From Natronohydrobacter thiooxidans (GTDB lineage Bacteria; Pseudomonadota; Alphaproteobacteria; Rhodobacterales; Rhodobacteraceae), in assembly GCF_001884735.1 (NCBI RefSeq), contig NZ_MJAP01000033.1, positions 112,697-176,696 of the forward strand: DNA of 64,000 nt. The letters are read 5' to 3'. Both the position numbers and the translations under genes were made by a program. Shown here piece by piece: positions 7,772 to 16,196 of this stretch. Position 1 is the first letter of the stretch, and each line of letters opens with the position of its first letter. The notes under the pieces were generated by a model. That model was not told the origin of the DNA, did not search any database, and saw only the letters and a list, made by a program, of their open reading frames with translations.

Positions 7772-9598
7772 ATGACTGCACTCGATCCGACCGCGCCTGC
7801 CGCGCCCGTTCCGACAGCGACACAGGAACGCGCCAGTGGCTGGCGCACCATCCGGCGGGTGGTGCCTTATCTCTGGCCTGCGGCGCCGGGCTGGGTGCGG
7901 CAGCGGGTGGTTTTCGCGCTGGTCATGCTGGTTCTGGCCAAGATCATCGCTGTCGGCACGCCGTTTTTCTACAAGGCTGCGGTGGATGCACTGGCAGGCG
8001 AAGGCACTGGCTGGATGCTGGCGCTGGGGGCGGTCGGGCTGACCGTGGCCTATGGTGTTGCGCGGCTGATGGAGATCGGCTTTCAGGAATTGCGCAATGT
8101 GCTCTTCACCCGCGTCGGCCAGCGGGCGCTGCGCCAGCTGGCACTGGAAACCTTCGGCCATATCCATCGCCTGAGCCTGCGCTACCATATCACCCGCAAG
8201 ACTGGCGGCCTGAGCCGGATCATCGAGCGCGGGGTCAAGGGCGTGGATTTCCTGCTGCGCTTTCTGCTGTTTTCGATCTTTCCGCTGCTGCTGCAGCTTC
8301 TGATGATCGCGGCGGTGTTTTTCTGGCTGTTCGACGTCTGGTATCTGGTCACGGTCGTGGTGACGATCAGCCTCTATGTCTGGTTCACCTTCCGCGTGAC
8401 CGAATGGCGTGTGACTCAGCGCCGGATCATGAACCAGCAGGATACGGATGCGAACCAGAAGGCCATCGACAGCCTGCTGAATTTCGAGACGGTCAAGTAT
8501 TTCAATGCCGAAGCGATGGAGGCGCGGCGCTATGACAGCGCGATGGCGGCCTATGAGGAAGCGGCGGTCAAGACCAACTATTCGCTGGCCTTCCTGAATT
8601 TCGGTCAGGCGCTGCTGATCACGACCGGGCTTGTCGTGGTGATGGTCATGGCCGCAATCGGCGTGCAGCGGGGCGATCTGACCGTGGGCGATTTCGTCAT
8701 GGTCAATGCCTATATGATCCAGATCACCATGCCGCTGAACTTTCTGGGCACGGTCTATCGCGAGATCCGGCAGGCATTGGTGGATATGGCCGAAATGTTC
8801 GATCTGCTGGACCAGCCGCCCGATGTGCGCGACGCGCCGGATGCTGAGGAACTGACGGTCGCGTCGGGCGAAGTCGTGTTTGAGGATGTGAAATTCGGCT
8901 ATGATGCGGCGCGGCCCATTCTCAAGGGCATCGGCCTGCGGGTGCGGGGCGGCGAGACTGTGGCGATTGTCGGCCCCTCGGGCTCGGGGAAATCGACCAT
9001 CGGGCGGCTCTTGTTCCGCTTCTATGATGTGACCGGGGGCGCGATCCGCATTGACGGGCAGGATTTGCGCAGCGTGAGCCAATCCAGCCTGCATGCCGCG
9101 ATCGGGGTGGTGCCGCAGGATACGGTCCTGTTCAATGACACGATTGCCTATAACATCGCCTATGGGCGCGAGGGGGCAACTCAGGCCGAGATCGAGGCTG
9201 CGGCAAAAGCCGCGCGGATCCATGAGTTCATCCTGTCCCTGCCGGAGGGGTATGAGACGGCGGTGGGCGAGCGCGGGTTGAAGCTGTCGGGCGGCGAGAA
9301 ACAGCGCGTGGGGATTGCACGGACGCTGCTGAAGAACCCGCCGATCCTGCTGCTGGATGAAGCGACCAGCGCGCTGGATACCCAGACCGAGCAGAGCATT
9401 CAGGAAAGCCTGCGCGCGATGGGGCAGGGGCGGACGGTGCTGACGATAGCGCACCGGTTGTCGACTGTGGTCGATGCGGACCGGATTATCGTGCTGGAGG
9501 ACGGACGCATCGTCGAGGAAGGCCCGCATGACCTGCTTTTGGCGCAGGGCGGCAAATATGCGGCCATGTGGGCGCGGCAGAGTTCTGATGCGGAATAA
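7772..9598 (+). CDS. Atm1-type ABC exporter (ATP-binding/permease fusion)
   Basis: The 608-residue half-transporter has an N-terminal six-helix exporter domain (about 40-340), including the TFGHIHRLSLRYH and TGGLSR segments typical of Atm1/HMT1 proteins. A nucleotide-binding domain follows, with Walker A GPSGSGKST, signature LSGGEKQR, Walker B ILLLDEATSALD and the H-loop histidine in IAHRLST. Bacterial Atm1 homologues export glutathione conjugates or glutathione persulfide-type species and are tied to heavy-metal tolerance and iron-sulfur homeostasis. It begins 67 bases after the gdx stop on the same strand but without an obvious promoter, so co-transcription is possible. Confidence 0.88.
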   Translation: MTALDPTAPAAPVPTATQERASGWRTIRRVVPYLWPAAPGWVRQRVVFALVMLVLAKIIAVGTPFFYKAAVDALAGEGTGWMLALGAVGLTVAYGVARLMEIGFQELRNVLFTRVGQRALRQLALETFGHIHRLSLRYHITRKTGGLSRIIERGVKGVDFLLRFLLFSIFPLLLQLLMIAAVFFWLFDVWYLVTVVVTISLYVWFTFRVTEWRVTQRRIMNQQDTDANQKAIDSLLNFETVKYFNAEAMEARRYDSAMAAYEEAAVKTNYSLAFLNFGQALLITTGLVVVMVMAAIGVQRGDLTVGDFVMVNAYMIQITMPLNFLGTVYREIRQALVDMAEMFDLLDQPPDVRDAPDAEELTVASGEVVFEDVKFGYDAARPILKGIGLRVRGGETVAIVGPSGSGKSTIGRLLFRFYDVTGGAIRIDGQDLRSVSQSSLHAAIGVVPQDTVLFNDTIAYNIAYGREGATQAEIEAAAKAARIHEFILSLPEGYETAVGERGLKLSGGEKQRVGIARTLLKNPPILLLDEATSALDTQTEQSIQESLRAMGQGRTVLTIAHRLSTVVDADRIIVLEDGRIVEEGPHDLLLAQGGKYAAMWARQSSDAE

Positions 9599-9690
9599 GG
9601 CTGCGGGCGGGGGTCGCCTTGCCTTTGGCACCCCCGGCGGGGGTTGCGCCGGGGGGATGGGGCAGTCCGGGGGTGCGCGCGGCAAGGCGT

Positions 9691-9709
9691 GCCTGTGCGG
9701 GGCACAGGC
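9691..9709 (+). repeat. Perfect hairpin in a GC-rich spacer
   Basis: GCCTGTGC-GGG-GCACAGGC forms an 8-bp perfect stem, 18 bases before the next start codon. The spacer 9599-9727 also contains a smaller ACCCCC/GGGGGT hairpin near 9630. It could end exporter transcription or shape the leader of the flavoprotein gene; no T tract follows. Confidence 0.35.
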
Positions 9710-9727
9710 GGGCATCCGGGGGATGTG

Positions 9728-10903
9728 ATGCCAGAATTCGATGTCATCATCCTGGGCGCGGGCGCCGCCGGCATGTTCTGTGCCATCGAGGCCGGGCGGC
9801 GGGGGCGGCGTGTTCTGCTTCTGGACCATGCGAAAGCGCCGGGCGAGAAGATCCGGATCTCTGGCGGCGGGCGGTGCAATTTCACCAATCTCGATATCCG
9901 CCCCGAAGCTTTCCTGTCGCAAAACCCGCGTTTCGCGCGGTCGGCGCTGTCGCGCTACACCCAGCATGATTTCATCGCGCGGGTCGAGGCTGCCGGGATC
10001 GCCTGGCATGAAAAGACACTGGGGCAGCTTTTCTGCGACGGCTCTGCGCGCGAGATCATCGCGATGCTTGTGCGGGATATGGCGCAGGCCGGGGTTGATC
10101 TGCGGCTCAATACGCAGATCAGCGCTGTGGTGCGGGATGGCCTGTATCGGGTCGAGACCTCTGGCGGGGTGTTCGCGGCCCCGGCGCTGGTCGTGGCCAC
10201 GGGGGGCAAGTCGATCCCGAAGATGGGGGCCACGGGGCTGGGCTATCAGATCGCCGAGCAATTCGGGCTGAATGTGATCGAGACACGGCCCGCGCTTGTG
10301 CCCCTGACCTTTACCGCGAGCGCGCTGGAGGAAATGCGCGCGCTTGCGGGCGTATCGGTTCCGGCGGTGGTGCGTTGCGGGCGCGCTGCCTTTCAGGAAG
10401 GGCTTCTTTTCACGCATCGGGGCCTTTCCGGCCCCTCGATCCTGCAAATCTCCAGCTATTGGCGTGAGGGCGAGGAGATCGTGATTGACCTCGCGCCGGG
10501 TGTGGATCTGGCCGCGGAGCTGATGGCGCAGAAACAGGCGCGGGGACGGCAGGCTGTGGCGGCGGCGTTGAGTGCCTGGCTGCCGGAAAAACTGGCGCGG
10601 CAGATCGTGGCGCGCTCCGGGGTGCAGGGCAATCTGGCGGATCTGTCGAAATCAGCCGTGCTGGTTCTGGCCGACAAGGTGCAGCATTGGCGCGTGAAGC
10701 CGGTGGGGTCCGAGGGCTATCGTACCGCCGAAGTGACATTGGGCGGGGTTGACACGCGCGCGCTGGAGGCCCGTACCATGCAGGCCCGCGCGGTGCCGGG
10801 GCTTTATTTTATTGGCGAAAGCGTCGATGTGACCGGCTGGTTGGGGGGATATAATTTCCAATGGGCCTGGTCCTCGGGCTGGGTCGCCGGGCAGTCGGTC
10901 TGA
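9728..10903 (+). CDS. BaiN/RdsA-like FAD-dependent oxidoreductase (HI0933 family)
   Basis: The 391-residue flavoprotein begins with a dinucleotide-binding motif (VIILGAGAAGMFCAIEAG), then GEKIRISGGGRCNFTN, a hallmark of the HI0933/YhiN family (also named aminoacetone oxidase family). It ends with YFIGESVDVTGWLGGYNFQWAWSSGW, the second family signature. The physiological reaction of most members is unknown. ATG 9728 follows GGGGGAT; the upstream extension of the frame runs through the hairpin-rich spacer and is not coding. Confidence 0.85.
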   Translation: MPEFDVIILGAGAAGMFCAIEAGRRGRRVLLLDHAKAPGEKIRISGGGRCNFTNLDIRPEAFLSQNPRFARSALSRYTQHDFIARVEAAGIAWHEKTLGQLFCDGSAREIIAMLVRDMAQAGVDLRLNTQISAVVRDGLYRVETSGGVFAAPALVVATGGKSIPKMGATGLGYQIAEQFGLNVIETRPALVPLTFTASALEEMRALAGVSVPAVVRCGRAAFQEGLLFTHRGLSGPSILQISSYWREGEEIVIDLAPGVDLAAELMAQKQARGRQAVAAALSAWLPEKLARQIVARSGVQGNLADLSKSAVLVLADKVQHWRVKPVGSEGYRTAEVTLGGVDTRALEARTMQARAVPGLYFIGESVDVTGWLGGYNFQWAWSSGWVAGQSV

Positions 10904-10959
10904 GGGAATGCGCCGGTTTTTGCCAGTGTAACATTTTTCCGTGATTTGATGTAGATATA

Positions 10960-10974
10960 CCACAGCCCCTGTGG
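10960..10974 (+). repeat. Small hairpin in the ntrY leader
   Basis: CCACAG-CCC-CTGTGG is a 6-bp perfect stem about 60 bases before the chosen ntrY start and overlaps an in-frame GTG (10971) that could be read as a start. It argues against that GTG as the initiation site. A regulatory role is possible but unsupported. Confidence 0.25.
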
Positions 10975-11033
10975 CAAACTCGCCGCAAATCAGGGCGGAA
11001 CAGAGTCTGGCAAACAGACAGAGCGGGAGCACA

Positions 11034-13319
11034 GTGGCGCGAGTATCGGCAAGCAGGGGGCTGTTGCTAAAGGCCGTCCTTACCGGGATGATTGACCGGC
11101 GCATGACCAACTGGATGACGCTGTTTCTGGTCCTGACCGGCCCTGCGCTGGTGCTGCTGACTTTGCTGGTACTGGGGCCGCTGGGGCAGAATGTCGATTC
11201 GCGCGCGCTGCTGCTCGTGCTGCTGGCCGATTTTGTCTATATCCTGATCGTGGCGGCGCTGGTTGGCATGCGCGTGGCGCGGCTGGTCGCGGCGCGGCGA
11301 TCGGAGTCGGCGGGCTCGAAGCTGCATCTGCGACTGTCCACGCTCTTTGCCACCATCGCGCTGGTGCCGACCGTGACAGTCGCGATCTTTGCCACGCTGT
11401 CGCTGAATGTGGGGCTGGAAGGCTGGTTTTCGGACCGGGTGCAGCGCGTGGTGGGCACGTCGCTCGCCGCTGCGGAAGCCTATCAATTCGAACAGGAACG
11501 CGATCTGCGCACCGATGCCGGGGAACTGGCGGCTTACCTCGAAACCGTGCGCCGGGTCTTTCCGCTGATCGAGGAAGGCGAGTTGCGCAACCTTTTGTCC
11601 GAGGCACAGGCGCAGGTGCAGCGGGGCCTGCGGGTGGCCTTCATCATCGACGGGGCAGGGGATATTCGCGCGCGGGGTGAGCGGTCCTATCGGTTCAATT
11701 TCACCCCGCCGGAGCCGGAAGAGATCGTGCGGGCGCGCGAGGAGATGGTGATCATCCGCGACTGGCCCAATAACGAGTTTCGCGCGCTGGTCGGGCTGGA
11801 TGGCTATTTCGACCGCTATCTTTATGTCGCGCGCGAAGTGGATGGCAGTATCCTGAGCCTGCTGGACGAGACGCGCGAAACCGTGTCCTTCTATCAGCAA
11901 CTCGAACGGGAACGGGGGCAACTGCTGTTCCAGTTCGGGGCGCTCTATCTCGGGTTTGCGCTGATCCTGATTCTGGCCGCGATCTGGCTGGGGCTGAGCT
12001 TCGCCGAGCGTCTGGCGCGGCCCGTGGGGCGTCTGGCCGAAGCCGCCGGGCGCGTGGGCGAGGGCGATCTGGATGTGCGCGTCGCAGTGGCCCGCGATGA
12101 TGACGAAATCGCGCTTCTGGGGCGGGTCTTCAATCAGATGACGCAGCAACTCAAGGGCCAGCGCGAGACATTGCTGGAGAATAATCGCCAGATCGAAACC
12201 CGGCGGCGGTTGTTTGACTCAGTGCTCGGCTCGGTGACAGCCGGTGTGATCGGGCTGGATGCTGCGGGTCATGTCGAGTTCATCAACCGCGCGGCTGAAA
12301 GAATGCTGGAGCTTGCGGATCATCCGGCAGTGGATGCCGGGCTGGCGGATGTGGCGCCGGAATTCCTGCCGCTTCTGGAGCGGCTGCGCGGGACGCCCTC
12401 TGCCATGGGGCGGATGCAGGAGGAACTGAAGCTGTCGCGCGCAGGGCGGCTGGAAACGCTCCTGGTGCGCGTGGCGGAACGGCGGCGCAGCGATGGGACG
12501 CTGGAAGGGTATGTGGTGGCTTTCGACGATGTGAGCGAACTGGTCTCGGCGCAGCGCATGGCCGCCTGGGGCGATGTCGCGCGCCGGATTGCCCATGAGA
12601 TCAAGAACCCGCTGACGCCGATCCAGCTTTCGTCCGAGCGGATCGAGCGCAAGTTCGGCCGCAAGCTGGAGGCAGCGGATGCAGAAAGCCTGTCGCAACT
12701 GACCTCGGTGATCGTGCGCCAAACCAATGATCTGCGGCGCATCGTCGACGAGTTCTCGAAATTCGCCCGGATGCCGGAACCGGACCGTCGCCCGCATGAT
12801 CTGGCGGCGATCCTGCGCGATTGCGTGCTGTTGCAGGAAAGCGGGCAGCCGGATGTGCGTTTTGTGGCGGATCTGCCTGCGGTGCCGGTGGTGGTCGAGG
12901 TTGATGAGACCATGCTGGCGCAGGCTTTCACCAATCTGATCAAGAATGCAGGCGAGGCGATCCAGTCGCGTATCGATGCTGGTCTCGGTGAGGGGCTGGT
13001 GCCCGAGATCAGGATCGGTTTTGAGGTGGGCGAGGTCGATCTGCGGATCACGATTGCCGATAACGGCATTGGCCTGCCCGAAGATCGCGCGCGGCTGTTC
13101 GAGCCCTATGTGACGACGCGGGCCGAAGGCACCGGGCTGGGCCTGTCCATCGTGCGCAAGATCATCGAGGAACATGGCGGCAGCCTGCGGCTGGAGGATG
13201 CGCCGGTATTCGACGGCAACACGCATTTCGGGGCGATGGCGGTCATCCGGCTGCCGCTTCTGGCACCGAGATCCGAGATTGAGGACGACATGAGCAAGGT
13301 AACAGGTGATGCAGCATGA
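11034..13319 (+). CDS. ntrY: Nitrogen/redox sensor histidine kinase NtrY
   Basis: This is the membrane kinase of the NtrYX two-component system, which in alphaproteobacteria links nitrogen metabolism, redox and envelope state. The 761-residue product has N-terminal transmembrane helices (about 20-110), a periplasmic sensor segment, another helix at about 300, and a HAMP region (about 325-380). A PAS-like region follows, then the DHp motif RIAHEIKNPLTP with the phosphorylatable His521, and an ATPase domain with GTGLGLSIVRKI. GTG 11034 has GGGAGC upstream; GTG 10971 is an alternative that would start inside a hairpin. The stop overlaps the ntrX start by ATGA, so the two are translationally coupled. 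Confidence 0.92.
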   Translation: MARVSASRGLLLKAVLTGMIDRRMTNWMTLFLVLTGPALVLLTLLVLGPLGQNVDSRALLLVLLADFVYILIVAALVGMRVARLVAARRSESAGSKLHLRLSTLFATIALVPTVTVAIFATLSLNVGLEGWFSDRVQRVVGTSLAAAEAYQFEQERDLRTDAGELAAYLETVRRVFPLIEEGELRNLLSEAQAQVQRGLRVAFIIDGAGDIRARGERSYRFNFTPPEPEEIVRAREEMVIIRDWPNNEFRALVGLDGYFDRYLYVAREVDGSILSLLDETRETVSFYQQLERERGQLLFQFGALYLGFALILILAAIWLGLSFAERLARPVGRLAEAAGRVGEGDLDVRVAVARDDDEIALLGRVFNQMTQQLKGQRETLLENNRQIETRRRLFDSVLGSVTAGVIGLDAAGHVEFINRAAERMLELADHPAVDAGLADVAPEFLPLLERLRGTPSAMGRMQEELKLSRAGRLETLLVRVAERRRSDGTLEGYVVAFDDVSELVSAQRMAAWGDVARRIAHEIKNPLTPIQLSSERIERKFGRKLEAADAESLSQLTSVIVRQTNDLRRIVDEFSKFARMPEPDRRPHDLAAILRDCVLLQESGQPDVRFVADLPAVPVVVEVDETMLAQAFTNLIKNAGEAIQSRIDAGLGEGLVPEIRIGFEVGEVDLRITIADNGIGLPEDRARLFEPYVTTRAEGTGLGLSIVRKIIEEHGGSLRLEDAPVFDGNTHFGAMAVIRLPLLAPRSEIEDDMSKVTGDAA

Positions 13320-14701
13320 GTGATATTCTGATCGTGGATGACGAACGCGATATTCGCGAATTGATCTCTGACATTCTGGAAGATGAAGGCTTTGCCACCC
13401 GTCGCGCGGCCAATTCCGACGAGGCGATGGCCGAGGTCAATGCCACGCCGCCCGCGCTGATGATTCTGGATATCTGGCTGAAGGACAGCAAGATGGACGG
13501 GATCGATATTCTGATGACGGTCAAGCGCTCGAACCCGGATATTCCGATCGTGATCATCTCGGGCCATGGCAATGTCGAAATCGCGGTGGCGGCGATCAAG
13601 CAGGGCGCCTATGATTTCATCGAGAAGCCCTTCAATATCGACAAGCTGATGGTGGTGATCAGCCGCGCGATGGAAGCGTCAAAGCTGCGGCGGGAGAATC
13701 AGGCGCTCAAGCGGCGGGATGTGTCGAGCGCGCAGATGCTGGGGGAGAGCCATGCCTTTCGCCATATGGTGGCGCAGCTTGAGAAAGTCACCCAATCCAA
13801 TGCGCGGGTCATGTTCACGGGGCCCGCCGGTTGCGGCAAGGAAGCCGCCGCGCGCTATGTCCATGAACATTCGGATCGCGCGGCCAGCCCGTTTGTCTGT
13901 GTTTCGGCGGCGATGATCGAGCCCGAGCGCATGGAAGAGGTGCTGTTCGGGCGTGAGAGCCCAGAGCGCGGGGTCGAGCAGGGGTTGCTGGAACAGGCGC
14001 ATGGCGGGGTCGTCTACCTCGATGAAGTGGCCGATATGCCGATGGGCACGCAGTCGAAGATCCTGCGCGTGCTGGTCGAGCAGCAATTCACCCGGCTGGG
14101 GGGCACGGACAAGGTGCGGGTCGATCTGCGGGTGATGAGCGCGACGACGCAGGATCTGACCCAGCGCGTTCGCGACGGGCAGTTCCGGCAGGAGCTGTAT
14201 GACCGGCTGAGCGTGGTGCCGATTGCCGTGCCGGGGCTGGAGGACCGGCGCGAGGATATCCCGGTTCTGGCCGAGTATTTCCTCGATGAGTTGCACCGCG
14301 CGCAGGGGCTGGCCAGACGCGAATTGTCCGAGGCGGCGCGCGCGCATCTGCAGACCATGCGCTGGCCGGGCAATATCCGCCAGTTGCGCAACATGATCGA
14401 GCGGGCGATGATTCTGGGCGAAGCGGGACGGCCCATCGAGATACGCGACCTTCAGGCCGATGCTGGACCCGGTGCCGAGATCGAGGAGGCGCAGATCGTG
14501 CTCTCGGGAACGCTGACAACCCTGCCGCTGCGCGAGGCGCGCGAGCTTTTCGAGCGCGAATATCTGCTGGCACAGATCAAGCGTTTCGGCGGCAATATCT
14601 CGCGCACGGCGACATTCGTGGGCATGGAACGCTCGGCGCTGCACCGCAAGCTGAAATCCCTGGGCGTGAACACCGCGAAACTCTCGGAGATGAAAAGCTG
14701 A
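13316..14701 (+). CDS. ntrX: Response regulator NtrX
   Basis: The 461-residue protein has a receiver domain with phosphoacceptor Asp52 (MILDIWLKD), an AAA+ domain (Walker A GPAGCGKE at about 169-176, Walker B VVYLDEVADM), and a C-terminal Fis-type helix-turn-helix (FGGNISRTATFVGMERSALHRKL). The GAFTGA loop that contacts sigma-54 is absent: the corresponding segment reads LFGRESPERGVEQG. It therefore may not act as a classical sigma-54 activator; loss of this loop is known in Rhodobacter NtrC, and I infer the same here. It overlaps ntrY by 4 bases. Confidence 0.92.
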   Translation: MSDILIVDDERDIRELISDILEDEGFATRRAANSDEAMAEVNATPPALMILDIWLKDSKMDGIDILMTVKRSNPDIPIVIISGHGNVEIAVAAIKQGAYDFIEKPFNIDKLMVVISRAMEASKLRRENQALKRRDVSSAQMLGESHAFRHMVAQLEKVTQSNARVMFTGPAGCGKEAAARYVHEHSDRAASPFVCVSAAMIEPERMEEVLFGRESPERGVEQGLLEQAHGGVVYLDEVADMPMGTQSKILRVLVEQQFTRLGGTDKVRVDLRVMSATTQDLTQRVRDGQFRQELYDRLSVVPIAVPGLEDRREDIPVLAEYFLDELHRAQGLARRELSEAARAHLQTMRWPGNIRQLRNMIERAMILGEAGRPIEIRDLQADAGPGAEIEEAQIVLSGTLTTLPLREARELFEREYLLAQIKRFGGNISRTATFVGMERSALHRKLKSLGVNTAKLSEMKS

Positions 14702-14754
14702 GCTGCCGCGTCGCGGCTTGAACTCGCGCAGCGGGGCTGGCACAGACAGGTAGG

Positions 14755-14770
14755 GCGCCCTGACGGGCGC
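14755..14770 (+). repeat. Hairpin in the trkA leader
   Basis: GCGCCC-TGAC-GGGCGC forms a 6-bp perfect stem 18 bases before the trkA start and ahead of its RBS (AAGGAG). It may terminate ntrX transcription weakly or sit in the trkA leader. Role unknown. Confidence 0.25.
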
Positions 14771-14788
14771 AGCAAGGAGCATGGCGCG

Positions 14789-16165
14789 ATGAAGGTGATT
14801 GTCTGCGGCGCGGGGCAGGTGGGCTGGCAGATTGCCCGGCATCTTTCGGGTGAGCGCAATGATGTGACCATCGTGGACAGCCAGCCCGAACTCGTGCGCC
14901 GCGCGACCGATGCGCTGGATGTGCAGGGGGTGGTGGGCTTTGCCAGCTATCCCCCGATCCTTGAGCAGGCCGGGGCCAAAGATGCGGATATGGTGATCGC
15001 CGCGACCTATTCGGACGAGGTGAATATGGTCACATGTCAGGTCGCGCATTCGGTGTTCGGCGTGACCCGCAAGATCGCGCGCCTGCGCGAGCAATCCTAT
15101 CTGGATCCGCGTTTCTCGGATCTGTTCCGGCGCGAGCATCTGCCGATTGACGTGATCATCAGCCCCGAGCGCGAGGTTTCCCAAGCTGCGCTGAAGCGCG
15201 TGGCCTATCCCGAAGCTTTTGATGTGCATGAGTTCTTTCAGGGCAAGGCGCTGCTGATCGGACTGACGCTGGACGAGAATTGCGCGGTTCTGAACACGTC
15301 CTTGCGGCAGCTTTCCGACCTGTTCCCGACGCTCAGGATCATGGTGGCAGGGGTGCGGCGCGGCAAGCGGATGTTCGCGCCGGAAGCCGAGGATCAGCTA
15401 TATGTCGGCGACAGTATCTATATTCTGGTGGATGCGCGCGATGTGGCCCGCAGCTTCGAGGTTTTCGGCAAGACCCCCACAAGGCAGGAGCGTGTCTTGA
15501 TCATCGGCGGCGGCAATGTCGGCCTGTCGGTTGCGCGGATACTGGAAAACCAGCCGGACAGGGTGCGCGTCAAGATGATCGAGCGCAACCGCGCCCGCGC
15601 CGAGCTTGCCGCTGATGCGCTGGAGCGTTCCATCGTGCTGCATGGCGACGGGATGGATGCGAACCTTCTGGACGAGGCCGGGATTCGCAAAACCGATGCG
15701 GTGCTGCTTCTGACCGATGATGACCGCACCAATCTGCTGGCGGCGGTGCGGGCCAAGACCTCGGGGGCGAAACTGGCGATATCGCTGATCAATGATCCCG
15801 GCATGGTCTCGCTGGCGGGCGCGATGGGGATTGATGCGCATATCAACCCGCGCGCGCTGACCGTCTCCTCGATCCTGCGCCATGTCCGGCACGGGCGGGT
15901 GCGCTCGGTCTATCTGCTGGGCGACCGCGAAGCCGAAGTGATCGAGGCGCAGGTTCTGGGCACGTCGAAACTGTCGAATTTGCGCGTGCGGGATATCGAG
16001 TTCCCCGAGGGCGCGCTTTTGATCGGAATCTCGCGCAAGGGCGAATTCATGCGTCCGACCGGCGATATCGTACTGCGCGAGGGCGATCTGGTGGTGATCT
16101 TCTCGCTAACCGAAGATGTACCCAAGGTCGATGAACTGCTGCAGGTCGCGGTCGAGTTTTTCTGA
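14789..16165 (+). CDS. trkA: Trk potassium uptake regulatory subunit TrkA
   Basis: The 458-residue cytoplasmic protein gates the TrkH/TrkG potassium channel. It has two RCK units: the first opens with the NAD-binding VIVCGAGQVGWQIA and the second with VLIIGGGNVGLSVA at about residue 233. Each is followed by an RCK_C segment, the last ending near IVLREGDLVVIF. Length is normal for TrkA. ATG 14789 has a clear AAGGAG site. The gene follows ntrYX and directly precedes trkH (31 bases), so subunits are made together. Confidence 0.94.
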   Translation: MKVIVCGAGQVGWQIARHLSGERNDVTIVDSQPELVRRATDALDVQGVVGFASYPPILEQAGAKDADMVIAATYSDEVNMVTCQVAHSVFGVTRKIARLREQSYLDPRFSDLFRREHLPIDVIISPEREVSQAALKRVAYPEAFDVHEFFQGKALLIGLTLDENCAVLNTSLRQLSDLFPTLRIMVAGVRRGKRMFAPEAEDQLYVGDSIYILVDARDVARSFEVFGKTPTRQERVLIIGGGNVGLSVARILENQPDRVRVKMIERNRARAELAADALERSIVLHGDGMDANLLDEAGIRKTDAVLLLTDDDRTNLLAAVRAKTSGAKLAISLINDPGMVSLAGAMGIDAHINPRALTVSSILRHVRHGRVRSVYLLGDREAEVIEAQVLGTSKLSNLRVRDIEFPEGALLIGISRKGEFMRPTGDIVLREGDLVVIFSLTEDVPKVDELLQVAVEFF

Positions 16166-16196
16166 AAGCCGGACAAGAGCGGCGATGGGAGCGGGC

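Noticed and set aside
7628..10447. Long minus-strand open frame of 939 codons over the Atm1-like and flavoprotein genes
   Set aside because: It lies opposite two clearly recognised genes, is rich in His, Arg, Pro and Gln as expected for the antisense of GC-rich coding sequence, and shows no domain.
10971..11033. Longer ntrY start at GTG 10971
   Set aside because: It begins inside a small hairpin and has no RBS, whereas GTG 11034 has GGGAGC upstream.
13679..15229. Minus-strand frame of 516 codons opposite ntrX and trkA
   Set aside because: Antisense shadow without motifs crossing two well-recognised genes.
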